Assembly: GCA_949743265.1 (NCBI GenBank) | Contig: CATJSX010000077.1 | Location: 1 to 63,467 of the forward strand | DNA: 63,467 bases | Source: an uncultured Peptococcaceae bacterium | GTDB taxonomy: Bacteria > Bacillota > Peptococcia > Peptococcales > Peptococcaceae | Direction of reading: 5' to 3' | In this document: positions 16,619 through 25,424 of the stretch, in pieces | Position numbering within the stretch: the first letter of the stretch is position 1 | Layout of the letters: each line of letters starts with the position of its first letter | Notes under the pieces: model-generated | Database searches by the model: none | Told to the model about the DNA's origin: nothing | What the model saw: the letters and a program-made list of their open reading frames with translations, nothing else | Translations under genes and position numbers: made by a program

Positions 16619-17479
16619 ATGGAATTATGGTTTACAGAAATTCATACGCCCAATGTGCGTTTTTCCATCAAAGTTGATCGTCAGCTGTATTCCTACACCA
16701 GCGAATTTCAGCGCATTGATATTTTTGAATCGCAGGAATTCGGACGGATTTTGACGCTGGACGGCTTGATGATGGTCGCGGAAAAAGATGAATTTATCTA
16801 CCACGATATGATCGTTCACGTACCAATGGCGACTAATCCTGAAATCAAACGCGTCCTGCTAATCGGTGCTGGCGATGGCGGTGCTGTACGAGAATTGACC
16901 CGCTACGACGGTATCGAACATATCGATATGGTTGAGATTGACAAAGAAGTGGTTAAAGCCTGTCGAGAATATCTGCCGTCACTATCCTATAAATTATCAG
17001 ATCCTCGCGTTCATCTTCACTTTGAAGACGGACTAAAATTTGTTCGCACTCGCGAGAATGAATATGATTTAATCATTGTTGATTCCACCGATCCATTCGG
17101 ACCGGGAGAAGGCTTATTCACTAAGGAATTTTACGGCAATTGCTATAAAGCGTTAAAAGCCGACGGTATTCTGGTTAATCAGCACGAATCGCCTTATTAT
17201 CCAGAAGATGCATTGGCAATGAATCGAGCACACCAACGCATCAAAGCATTTTTCCCTATTTGCAAGGTTTATCAGGCGCATATTCCTACCTATCCGTCGG
17301 GACATTGGCTTTTTGGTCTAGCCAGCAAGCAATACGATCCGCTCAAAGTGGATTTAAACCGTTGGGAACGGCTGGGATTGCATACGCGTTATTACAATAC
17401 TGACTTGCACAAGGGATGTTTTGCTCTGCCAACATACGCTTTAGAATTATTAGAACATGGTGAAGACGATGATGAATAA
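16619..17479 (+). CDS. speE: spermidine synthase (aminopropyltransferase)
   Basis: A 286-residue aminopropyltransferase. The AdoMet-type Rossmann loop LLIGAGDGGAVREL (80s), acidic VEIDKEV, and catalytic Asp region IVDSTDPFGP (D155, D158) are all present. It transfers aminopropyl from decarboxylated AdoMet to putrescine. Because it sits before agmatinase it could also use agmatine (the aminopropylagmatine route). Two nt separate it from speA (SD GTGGAGGG), so they are coupled. The glycine motif reads GAGDGG rather than the common GGGDGG. Confidence 0.93.
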   Translation: MELWFTEIHTPNVRFSIKVDRQLYSYTSEFQRIDIFESQEFGRILTLDGLMMVAEKDEFIYHDMIVHVPMATNPEIKRVLLIGAGDGGAVRELTRYDGIEHIDMVEIDKEVVKACREYLPSLSYKLSDPRVHLHFEDGLKFVRTRENEYDLIIVDSTDPFGPGEGLFTKEFYGNCYKALKADGILVNQHESPYYPEDALAMNRAHQRIKAFFPICKVYQAHIPTYPSGHWLFGLASKQYDPLKVDLNRWERLGLHTRYYNTDLHKGCFALPTYALELLEHGEDDDE

Positions 17480-18323
17480 AAATGTAGAAACATTTATTGG
17501 CGCCGACAGTACCTATGAAGACGCCAAAATGGTGATTTTCGGCGCGCCGTTTGATGCAACCACTTCTTTTCGTCCGGGGACTCGTTTTGGTAGTAAAGCC
17601 ATTCGCAGCGATTCTTTCGGCATTGAAACATACAGCCCTTACCAAGATTTGGATTTGCTGGATACTGCCGTTTTTGATGCCGGCGATTTAGAACTCGCCT
17701 TTGGTTCGCCGGAAAAAGCATTAGCGCAAATTGAAGAAATGACTACAGAAATTTTGCGCCATGGTAAAATGCCTATTATGTTAGGCGGCGAACATTTAGT
17801 ATCTTTGGCAATGGCACGCGCTTTAGTCAAACAGTATCCCGATTTGGCGATTGTCCATTTTGACGCTCACGCCGATTTACGGGACGATTATCTGGGCGAA
17901 AAATTATCCCATGCCTGCGTCATGCGCCGTATTTGGGAACTCGTGGGTGACGACAGAATCTTTCAATTTGGCATTCGTTCTGGTGATCGAACGGAATTTG
18001 TCTGGGGCAAGGATCATGTCCAGACGCAAAAATTTAATTTTGATCATCTGACGGAAACTGTACAAGCTTTAGGTAATCGACCTATTTATGTGACGCTGGA
18101 TTTGGATATTTTAGATCCGTCCATTTTTCCCGGTACTGGCACACCAGAAGCAGGAGGCGTCACTTTTAACGAAATTTTAGCGGCGTTAATGCATTTAAAG
18201 CCGCTGCATGTAGTCGCTTTCGATCTCAATGAATTATCGCCAGTCTATGATCAAAGCGGCGTTTCAACGGCTGTCGCCTGCAAACTATTACGGGAAATGA
18301 TACTATTATGGGCTTTTCACTAA
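17472..18323 (+). CDS. speB: agmatinase
   Basis: A ureohydrolase of about 283 residues. The binuclear Mn2+ ligands are GGEH (H108), DAHAD (D131, H133, D135) and DLDILDP. It converts agmatine to putrescine and urea, or aminopropylagmatine to spermidine. The start is set at the ATG 17472, eight nt behind GGTGA; the tandem ATG at 17469 is equally possible, while the earlier ATG at 17457 precedes the SD. It overlaps the speE end by 8 nt. Confidence 0.92.
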   Translation: MNKNVETFIGADSTYEDAKMVIFGAPFDATTSFRPGTRFGSKAIRSDSFGIETYSPYQDLDLLDTAVFDAGDLELAFGSPEKALAQIEEMTTEILRHGKMPIMLGGEHLVSLAMARALVKQYPDLAIVHFDAHADLRDDYLGEKLSHACVMRRIWELVGDDRIFQFGIRSGDRTEFVWGKDHVQTQKFNFDHLTETVQALGNRPIYVTLDLDILDPSIFPGTGTPEAGGVTFNEILAALMHLKPLHVVAFDLNELSPVYDQSGVSTAVACKLLREMILLWAFH

Positions 18324-18339
18324 CTAAGGAGGTTATTTT

Positions 18340-19539
18340 ATGGGAAAAATTATGATCATTGGCGCTGGCGGCGTCGCTGGCGTTGCTGCGCATAAATGTG
18401 CGCAAGTACCCGAAGTGTTTAGCGAAATTATGATCGCCAGCCGCACCAAAGCAAAATGCGATGCGATCAAAGCGCAAATTGACGGCGGTAAAAGTATTGT
18501 AACTACCGCGCAAGTCGATGCTGACAACACTAAAGAACTTATTGCGTTAATCAATCAATTTAAGCCAGATTTAGTTTTAAATTTGGCGCTGCCTTACCAA
18601 GATTTGACCATTATGGATGCTTGCCTAGCCTGCAAAGTCAACTATGTCGATACGGCTAACTATGAACCAAAGGACGAAGCAAAATTTGAATACAAATGGC
18701 AGTGGGCTTACCGAGAAAAATTTAAAGAAGCAGGTATCACCGCCCTTTTGGGCAGTGGTTTCGATCCTGGCGTTACTGGCGTTTTTTCTGCTTATGCTCA
18801 GAAACATTATTTTGACGAAATTCATTATATCGATATTTTGGACTGTAACGGCGGCGATCACGGTTATCCTTTCGCCACCAATTTTAATCCCGAAATCAAT
18901 ATTCGCGAAGTCAGCGCTAAAGGCAGCTATTGGGAAAATGGTCATTGGGTCGAAACTGAGCCCATGGAAATTAAACGCCAATATAATTTTGATCAAGTAG
19001 GCGTCAAGGATATGTACCTTTTGCATCATGAAGAATTAGAATCATTGGCGTTAAATATCAATGGTATTAAACGAATCCGTTTCTTCATGACGTTTGGGCA
19101 AAGTTATCTGACACACCTCAAATGTTTAGAAAATGTGGGTATGACATCTATTGAACCAATCATGTTTGAAGGTAGAGAAATCGTTCCGCTGCAATTTTTA
19201 AAAGCGGTTTTGCCCGATCCCGCATCATTAGGACCGCGAACCGTTGGAAAAACCAATATCGGCTGTATTTTCCAAGGCATCAAAGATGGTCAACCCCAAA
19301 CGTATTATGTTTATAACGTTTGCGACCATCAGGAATGTTACAAAGAAGTGCAGTCTCAAGCCATTTCTTATACCACTGGCGTACCGGCAATGATTGGCGC
19401 TATGATGTTAATGACCGGCAAGTGGCAAGGAGCAGGCGTTTTCAATATTGAAGAATTCGATCCCGATCCTTTTATGGAAGCGCTGAATCAATATGGATTG
19501 CCATGGCAAGAAAATTTTGCACCAGAGTTGGTTGACTAA
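18340..19539 (+). CDS. carboxynorspermidine/carboxyspermidine dehydrogenase
   Basis: A 399-residue member of the saccharopine-dehydrogenase-like family (KIMIIGAGGVAGVAAHKCAQ at the N-terminal nucleotide-binding site, LLGSGFDPGVTGVFSAYA, DCNGGDHGYPF). It reductively condenses aspartate semialdehyde with a diamine (putrescine gives carboxyspermidine) using NADPH. It has a strong AAGGAGG and its end overlaps the decarboxylase start by one base. Its presence beside speD/speE is unusual, since both routes end in spermidine. Saccharopine metabolism is less likely given the neighbours. Confidence 0.9.
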   Translation: MGKIMIIGAGGVAGVAAHKCAQVPEVFSEIMIASRTKAKCDAIKAQIDGGKSIVTTAQVDADNTKELIALINQFKPDLVLNLALPYQDLTIMDACLACKVNYVDTANYEPKDEAKFEYKWQWAYREKFKEAGITALLGSGFDPGVTGVFSAYAQKHYFDEIHYIDILDCNGGDHGYPFATNFNPEINIREVSAKGSYWENGHWVETEPMEIKRQYNFDQVGVKDMYLLHHEELESLALNINGIKRIRFFMTFGQSYLTHLKCLENVGMTSIEPIMFEGREIVPLQFLKAVLPDPASLGPRTVGKTNIGCIFQGIKDGQPQTYYVYNVCDHQECYKEVQSQAISYTTGVPAMIGAMMLMTGKWQGAGVFNIEEFDPDPFMEALNQYGLPWQENFAPELVD

Positions 19540-20672
19540 TGGTTAATTTCAATCCTCGTGAACTAAAAACGCCTTATTATGTTGTTGATGAAGATTTGCT
19601 GGAGCAAAACCTGCAAATCCTAGCTAAAGTAAAAGCGCGCAGCGGCTGTAAAATTCTTTTGGCGCAAAAAGCCTTTTCCATGTTCAGCCTGTATCCGCTG
19701 ATTGGACGCTATTTGGACGGCACAACCGCCAGTGGTCTATATGAAGCCAAACTAGGCTATGAAGAAATGGGCAAAGAAAATCACATCTTTTCACCAGCCT
19801 ATCTGCCAGATGAAATTGATGAGATTCTCGCTATTTGCGACCATTTAGTATTCAATTCATTTCATCAATGGTTGACGTTTAAAGATAAAGCGCTGGCTAG
19901 TGGTCGTTCTTGCGGACTGCGCATCAATCCAGAATGTTCAACGCAAGCGCACGCCATTTATGACCCTTGCTCACCAGCTTCAAGATTAGGCATTACTAGC
20001 GCCAATTTTAAACCAGAATTATTAGAAGGCATTGAAGGGCTTCATTTTCATACTTTATGCGAACAAAACGCCGACGCTCTAGTGACAACCTTGCACGCTG
20101 TAGAAGAAAAATTCGGCGCTTACCTCTCGCAAATGAAATGGCTTAATTTCGGCGGCGGTCATCATATTACCCGCACCGATTATGATATAGAAACTTTGAG
20201 CCAAGTTATTGAACGCATTCAAAACCAATATGATGTGCAGGTTTATCTGGAGCCGGGCGAAGCTATTGCTTTAAATACGGGATTTTTGGTTTCAATGGTG
20301 GTGGATATACTAGACAATGGACTGAAAATCGCCATTTTGGACACTTCCGCTGCTTGCCATATGCCAGACGTTTTGGAAATGCCTTATCGCCCTCCAGTCA
20401 TCAACAGCGGCTTAGCAGAGGAAAAACTTTACACTTATCGTTTTGGCGGACCAACATGTTTAGCTGGCGATATTATCGGCGATTATAGTTTTGATGAACC
20501 GCTAAATATCGGCGATAACGTCATCTTTGGCGATATGGCAATCTACTCTATGGTAAAAAATAACACCTTTAACGGCATGAAATTGCCCAGCATCGCGCGC
20601 TATAATAACCGCGAAGGGCTAAAGCTAGTCAAAAGTTTTGACTATGAAGATTTCAAAAAACGTTTGTCATAA
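19539..20672 (+). CDS. nspC: carboxynorspermidine/carboxyspermidine decarboxylase
   Basis: A 377-residue fold-III PLP decarboxylase. The PLP-binding region is LLAQKAFSMFSLYPLI, with GGGHHITR for the phosphate, an EPGEAIALN motif, and PTCLAGD near the C-terminal active site. It decarboxylates carboxyspermidine to spermidine (or carboxynorspermidine to norspermidine). The ATG shares its A with the stop of the preceding gene (TAATG), so translation is coupled. Last gene of the operon. Confidence 0.93.
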   Translation: MVNFNPRELKTPYYVVDEDLLEQNLQILAKVKARSGCKILLAQKAFSMFSLYPLIGRYLDGTTASGLYEAKLGYEEMGKENHIFSPAYLPDEIDEILAICDHLVFNSFHQWLTFKDKALASGRSCGLRINPECSTQAHAIYDPCSPASRLGITSANFKPELLEGIEGLHFHTLCEQNADALVTTLHAVEEKFGAYLSQMKWLNFGGGHHITRTDYDIETLSQVIERIQNQYDVQVYLEPGEAIALNTGFLVSMVVDILDNGLKIAILDTSAACHMPDVLEMPYRPPVINSGLAEEKLYTYRFGGPTCLAGDIIGDYSFDEPLNIGDNVIFGDMAIYSMVKNNTFNGMKLPSIARYNNREGLKLVKSFDYEDFKKRLS

Positions 20673-20730
20673 TAAAAAACATTTGTTAAAAAACTCTGCT
20701 GCAAAATAGGTTTTTTAAGCCAAACCAAAG

Positions 20731-20786
20731 AAACCCCTAGTAAAAATAGTTGGTGTCAGCGTCACAGTTTACTAGGGGCTTTGTTT
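20731..20786 (+). terminator. terminator of the polyamine operon
   Basis: CCCCTAGTAAA (20734-20744) pairs with 20768-20778 around a 23-nt loop and is followed by a T-rich tail. Confidence 0.75.
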
Positions 20787-21098
20787 TGCTAGTTCCGTTA
20801 CAAAATAGCAGTCAAAGACATTCTAATCACCATTTTTCGACCATATTTTGTCAGAAATTCACTGCAAATAAGCGTCAATCATACGCTATATCTTTTCGAA
20901 TGTGCCTAATCTTAACGCTAATTAGATTCAAGTAAATTATAGTGTTTTCTCCCTAATTATTTAAACAATAAATTTTCTATAATAAATCTGTCATCAACAA
21001 AAATTTTCCCTAAATTATTAAAAAGAACTGTTTTTTTTAGTTATTTTCTATTATAATAATTATAGATGCAGGTAAATTATTTTGAAGGAGCGTCATAT
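20787..21098. other. intergenic region before the phosphatase gene
   Basis: AT-rich. A TATAAT near 21052-21058 could be the -10 of the next gene, but I see no good -35. No gene is visible. Confidence 0.4.
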
Positions 21099-22103
21099 AT
21101 GGAAGGATTTAAAGAAGCAATTGTTACAAGAGAAAATGGCCAAATGAAAATTACTTATCAAGGTGAAAATCTAGGTAACGTCAAAGTATATCGATCCCTT
21201 TCACCAGATTTTTCTGAAGCAGAAGGTCAACTAGTAGCCGAAAGCGATAATGGCGTTTTAGAGATTCCTTTCGCTGATGGTGAAAATCGTCCCTATTTTC
21301 TTTTAGTTGCTGACAATGGAGCTCGTATTCGTACCGCTGAACGAGTGCTGCAATTTGAAGGTATGGTTAATTTCCGTGATTTAGGCGGTTATCTAACGAC
21401 AGACGGCTATCGCACCAAATGGGGTAAGTTGTTGCGCTCTGCCGCTCACGATACCATTACAGATCGTGACGTAGTTTACTTGAAAAATATCGGATTAAAA
21501 ACGGTTGTCGATTATCGTTCTTCTACTGAAGTTGCGGATAATCCTGATCGTCAAGTGGAAGGTATTACTTACCACAATCTTCGACCCTTAGAAGAAGCTG
21601 GCGCGACTAATATTCTTAACGTTAAAATGACCAATGAAGCTGATGCCATCAGCGCTTTGAAAGGAATCAATCGAACCCTAGCCACTTCTGCGCAAGCTAA
21701 CAGTGTCTATGCTCAACTGGTGCGTTTGGTTCTGGACGAAAGCAATCTGCCGTTGGTACAGCACTGCACAGCAGGTAAAGACCGCGTTGGCGTCGGTTCA
21801 GCTACTTTGTTGTTGGCTTTAGGCGTGCCAGAAGAAACTATTTTAAACGATTATCTTTTAAGTAATGATAATCAAGTCAAAGAGGATAAATTAAAACAAG
21901 GCAAATTTAGTAATGGTCAATTAAGCGAAGAAGTATTAAAAATGTTCAAAGCGTTGGCTATGGTGCGCAAAGAATATTTACAAGCGTTCTTTGACGAAAT
22001 CAAAGTGAAATTTGGCACAGCTGAAAATTATTTAAAACAAGGTTTGGGTTTAACTGATGCTGAATTAGCCCAAATGCGGGAAATGTTCTTGGAAAAAATG
22101 TAA
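21099..22103 (+). CDS. tyrosine-protein phosphatase (Y_phosphatase3/MptpB type)
   Basis: A 334-residue protein. Residues 1-85 form a beta-rich, fibronectin-like N-terminal domain (VKVYRSLSPDF). NFRDLGGYLTTDGYRTKWG opens the phosphatase domain, and the P-loop HCTAGKDRVG carries the catalytic Cys and Arg (CX5R). The family acts on phosphotyrosine or phosphoinositides. The start ATG at 21099 follows GAAGGAG. No signal peptide is seen, so it is probably cytoplasmic. Monocistronic, with its own terminator. Confidence 0.9.
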   Translation: MEGFKEAIVTRENGQMKITYQGENLGNVKVYRSLSPDFSEAEGQLVAESDNGVLEIPFADGENRPYFLLVADNGARIRTAERVLQFEGMVNFRDLGGYLTTDGYRTKWGKLLRSAAHDTITDRDVVYLKNIGLKTVVDYRSSTEVADNPDRQVEGITYHNLRPLEEAGATNILNVKMTNEADAISALKGINRTLATSAQANSVYAQLVRLVLDESNLPLVQHCTAGKDRVGVGSATLLLALGVPEETILNDYLLSNDNQVKEDKLKQGKFSNGQLSEEVLKMFKALAMVRKEYLQAFFDEIKVKFGTAENYLKQGLGLTDAELAQMREMFLEKM

Positions 22104-22111
22104 TTACCATC

Positions 22112-22156
22112 GCGCCAAAAAGCCGTCCTAATCAAGATAGGACGGCTTTTTAGCGC
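22112..22156. terminator. bidirectional terminator
   Basis: AAAAAGCCGTCCTA pairs with TAGGACGGCTTTTT, with flanking GCGC pairing. It serves the phosphatase gene on plus and the cyclophilin-like gene on minus. Confidence 0.85.
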
Positions 22157-22163
22157 TAAAAAT

Positions 22164-22673
22164 TTATGGCGCTAGCTGTACAAATTGTGCCGAAATACTA
22201 TCACTACCGGCAATTTCCGCTAAACCATTGGTATTTTCAATATGTCCCAGCGGCGTATAGCGATACGACGTAGAAAAATCTTTATAAAACAACACCAAAC
22301 AATCATCGCCATACAACATCAAATCGCCAATATGAATCTGTCCTACACTCTGCGGCTGTGTCGGCAAATTTTCTGTTAAATAGTAATATTTCTCATTGTT
22401 GTTCAGATCTGCCATCGTCACAGATAACGGCAACCGCTCTCCAAACTCTCGCGCTGCAATATTATCTTCAAGTTTAACAATAAATTCCTGATCACTAACA
22501 GTCATTTTTAATGATGCAACAGAAATAGGCGCTGCTGATGACGCTATACTTTTTTCCTCAATCGCTTGTTCCACTAAAATCACCGCTGACTCTGCCATCG
22601 TTATAACGTCACTATGATAGCAGCTAAGCGAAGCTAAAGCCGTTGTCATTAGAACTGATATCAAAAATGCCAT
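22164..22673 (-). CDS. exported cyclophilin-like fold protein
   Basis: A 169-residue protein. The N-terminus (MAFLISVLMTTALASLSC) is a signal peptide, possibly a weak lipoprotein signal. Residues about 55-165 match the cyclophilin-like domain (FIVKLEDNIAAREFGERLPL, QIHIGDLMLYGDDCLVLFY, YRYTPLGHI). The fold resembles peptidyl-prolyl isomerases, but members of this small family are not known to keep isomerase activity. SD AAGGAGA precedes the ATG. It is alone on its strand. Confidence 0.75.
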   Translation of the reverse strand: MAFLISVLMTTALASLSCYHSDVITMAESAVILVEQAIEEKSIASSAAPISVASLKMTVSDQEFIVKLEDNIAAREFGERLPLSVTMADLNNNEKYYYLTENLPTQPQSVGQIHIGDLMLYGDDCLVLFYKDFSTSYRYTPLGHIENTNGLAEIAGSDSISAQFVQLAP

Positions 22674-22939
22674 TAAATCATCTCCTTATTTGCCAATAGA
22701 TTTGCCTAACAATTACATAATAATGAAAAATGAATGGAATAGCAAATTCCTATGTTGTATATTTTACTATGTTCATTAAGCATAGTTTTTCCAACCACAC
22801 ACATATTGGACAATATATAGGGGACTCTGGCAGAAAAGAATTTCTCAAATATAAAATTTTCGCCCAGATTACAATTGTCAATTATCGCATTGCCAACCAG
22901 TCAGTTTTTCGGGAAATAATAAAAAATTTCGCGTCAATC
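22674..22939. other. divergent intergenic region
   Basis: It separates the cyclophilin-like gene from the lipoprotein gene. Apart from the promoter at 22940-22969 I see no gene or structure. Confidence 0.4.
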
Positions 22940-22969
22940 TTGACAAAATGGTTTACAAACACTTACGAT
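22940..22969 (+). promoter_or_regulatory. promoter of the lipoprotein/NHL operon
   Basis: TTGACA (22940-22945), 18-nt spacer, TACGAT (22964-22969). Confidence 0.55.
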
Positions 22970-23019
22970 ACATAGAGAACAAACAATTTTTGCAGTCAAA
23001 GAAAGCGAGACGCACGTTT

Positions 23020-23853
23020 ATGAAAAAATTTTTTCTCACTGTATTAGCGTTAGCCGCAGCTTTGATGTCGGCGGGCTGTCAACAGCCTAAAGAAAACGCG
23101 TCTCATATGCAGATGATTTATAACGATATTTATGGACTACAAATTCCGCAAGAATGGCAATATGATATTATCGACCATCATGATGGTCTGCCTGCCAGCG
23201 GTTTTCTTTTTAAAGATGGCGCACAAATAGTCGGCTATATTGATTTGATAGAAATCCCCGAAGGGCAGCTAAAAAATTTACCACAAGCTATCCATGTTTA
23301 TCGAGAAAAAACAATTGGTGAATTTGTTGGCGGCATTGTTGAGGTAGTGGGTGATGCGGTTGGCGGTGATACTAACAGCCAATATCATCTTTTGATACCT
23401 TTTACCGAAGATACCGGCGAATACAGTTATTTTGATTTGGTATTTACGATGGAGTTTTATGAATCAGAACGCGCTTTAACAATGGCAGAAAGCATTGTTT
23501 TGCGTTCTCGCCAAATTCTAGGCTATATTGTTGATTTTACTGCCGAGCAGTTAACGGTTGATACAGTAGAATCAGTAAATATAGAAGATATAATGCGGCT
23601 AAAGTCTTCTTCTGGTTTATCAAATGACGCTTTGAGCACCAATAAAGAAAAAAACCAAGAAAAATTGTCTTTATCGCCAAAAACCGCTTTCTATTTACTT
23701 GACAGCGACGAGAACTTTCAAACCGTTTCCGTTGATGAATTTACCGACTTTTGGTCAAAAGAACGGGAATGGCTCTATTATATCACTATAAAAGATGATG
23801 TTGTAATGGCGATAGAACAATTTAATTGGCGAATGATGGAGGATATAACATGA
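23020..23853 (+). CDS. predicted lipoprotein, unknown function
   Basis: A 277-residue protein. The signal MKKFFLTVLALAAALMSAGC ends in a lipobox (SAGC), so it should be lipid-anchored. Residues 35-190 form a mixed alpha/beta domain (YGLQIPQEWQYDIIDHHDGL) of the kind seen in small secreted proteins of stress or envelope operons; I do not know the family. The start is the ATG at 23020, where the signal peptide begins. Its stop overlaps the next start by ATGA, so it is translated together with the NHL/SLH-like protein, which may be its partner at the cell surface. Confidence 0.75.
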   Translation: MKKFFLTVLALAAALMSAGCQQPKENASHMQMIYNDIYGLQIPQEWQYDIIDHHDGLPASGFLFKDGAQIVGYIDLIEIPEGQLKNLPQAIHVYREKTIGEFVGGIVEVVGDAVGGDTNSQYHLLIPFTEDTGEYSYFDLVFTMEFYESERALTMAESIVLRSRQILGYIVDFTAEQLTVDTVESVNIEDIMRLKSSSGLSNDALSTNKEKNQEKLSLSPKTAFYLLDSDENFQTVSVDEFTDFWSKEREWLYYITIKDDVVMAIEQFNWRMMEDIT

Positions 23854-25232
23854 AAAAAATCATTGGAACAGTAACACTATTGGCGTTTTTATGGACGCCA
23901 ACAGCATGGGCAGCTGCGTGGCAGCAGCCAAATGGTTTATGGCTAGATGAAACGGGACGGCTTTTGGTTACTGATTTGATAGGCAATCGTATTTTTGTTG
24001 TTAATGACGGAGAAACGTCCTTATTTTCTGGCGATCATATTGGTGGCTATCATGATTTGGTTAATGATAAGGCTTTGTACCACGAACCATACGATCTGGT
24101 GCCTTTTTGGCAAGGCTATGCCGTCAGTGATCGGGCCAATCATGCCATTCGTTATATTGTAGACGGCAAAGTCAAAACATTAGCTGGCGGCAATTCACCG
24201 GATTTAATCAATAAGCCAACGACTGCGGCCGCTTTTCATCATCCGCAAGGCTTAGCTGTACAAGGAAAACTATTGTACATCGCCGATACTGATAACCATA
24301 TTCTCCGTCAACTTGATGCCGCTGGCAACGTGACGACATTAGCCGGCAGTCAAAAAGGGTTCCAAGATGGTCTCTTCAAAACGGCACGTTTCAATCAGCC
24401 AACGGGATTAGCGATAGAAGACGGTAAATTATATCTCACCGACAGTGGCAATCACGCGCTGCGTTTTTTGGAAAACGGTATGGTCAAAACCATTGCTGGC
24501 AATGGCGAAGCTGGTTATGTTGATGGTGTTTTAGCTATTGCCCGTTTCAATCAACCGAAAGGACTTATTCTTAAAGATGGTGTCATTTATATAGCAGATT
24601 ATGGCAATGGCGCTATTCGACAAATCAAAAACAATCGAGTAACGACAATTGCTGATTTGGGTCCACAAGCCAAACCTGTGGATCTCGCTCTATGGGAGAA
24701 TACGCTTTTAATTACCGATGAAGAAAGTCATTCTCTCTTAACCATAGAGTTGCTTCCACAGCCCTCTATCATCACTACAGAAGGCGTCGACACACCATAT
24801 TATTATAGTATCCAACGCGCTTTGAGCGAAGGATGGCTGGATAGCGATACTTTTGTAGCAAATGCTACCATCAGCCATGAAGAATGGCTGGCTGCTTTAG
24901 CCAATTTGTATTGTTATAGGTATCCCCATACCGTCATTGACAATGTTGTAGCGTGGGCAAATCAAATGGGGCTTATCCGATACCGCTATAATTTTAAAGC
25001 CGATGCTGCTTTGAGCCGCGCTGAATTAGCTTATTCATCGCAACAATTCGCCGAAAAATTTGGCTATGACACGAAATGGAAACAAGATCCCCTCAATTTG
25101 ACCATTACCAACGAAGAACAATGGGCCAAAGACGCTTTGCGTTGGGCATATGGCAATGGATTGATTGTAAATGATGTGCCCAATAAGGGATTATGCGCTC
25201 ATTGGCTAACTCATTTGGAAGAAAATCGCTAA
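23850..25232 (+). CDS. secreted NHL-repeat protein with C-terminal SLH-like region
   Basis: A 460-residue protein. Signal peptide MKKIIGTVTLLAFLWTPTAWA. About five NHL-type beta-propeller repeats cover residues 30-300 (HPQGLAVQGKLLYIADTDNH, FNQPTGLAIEDGKLYLTDSG, FNQPKGLILKDGVIYIADYG). Residues 310-460 resemble degenerate SLH repeats (ALSEGWLDSDTFV, ALSRAELAYSSQQFA, ALRWAYGNGLIV). SLH domains bind peptidoglycan-linked polymers or polyamine-modified peptidoglycan in Negativicutes. The start ATG at 23850 has GGAGG and overlaps the previous stop. It is probably a surface-anchored binding protein. Confidence 0.75.
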   Translation: MKKIIGTVTLLAFLWTPTAWAAAWQQPNGLWLDETGRLLVTDLIGNRIFVVNDGETSLFSGDHIGGYHDLVNDKALYHEPYDLVPFWQGYAVSDRANHAIRYIVDGKVKTLAGGNSPDLINKPTTAAAFHHPQGLAVQGKLLYIADTDNHILRQLDAAGNVTTLAGSQKGFQDGLFKTARFNQPTGLAIEDGKLYLTDSGNHALRFLENGMVKTIAGNGEAGYVDGVLAIARFNQPKGLILKDGVIYIADYGNGAIRQIKNNRVTTIADLGPQAKPVDLALWENTLLITDEESHSLLTIELLPQPSIITTEGVDTPYYYSIQRALSEGWLDSDTFVANATISHEEWLAALANLYCYRYPHTVIDNVVAWANQMGLIRYRYNFKADAALSRAELAYSSQQFAEKFGYDTKWKQDPLNLTITNEEQWAKDALRWAYGNGLIVNDVPNKGLCAHWLTHLEENR

Positions 25233-25251
25233 AGTTTTGTTGCCTAAACTG

Positions 25252-25302
25252 AAAAAAATCTCGCCTTAAAGTAAACAGCGTTACTTCTGGCGAGATTTTT
25301 TT
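25252..25302 (+). terminator. terminator of the lipoprotein/NHL operon
   Basis: AAAAAAATCTCGCC (25252-25265) pairs with GGCGAGATTTTTTT (25289-25302). Confidence 0.85.
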
Positions 25303-25424
25303 GATTGATTTTGAGTCTAACTGCTGACATTTTAGCCATATGGAGATAATGAAACTTTCTACACACAGTTTTATCACACACAGTCTTTATGATAAACGTA
25401 TCAAAATATAAGGAGGCATTTCCC

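Noticed and set aside
20692-20815. CTGCTGCA element with a right arm after the polyamine operon
   Set aside because: The left arm is present, but no inverted partner is found, so only the ordinary terminator at 20731-20786 is annotated.
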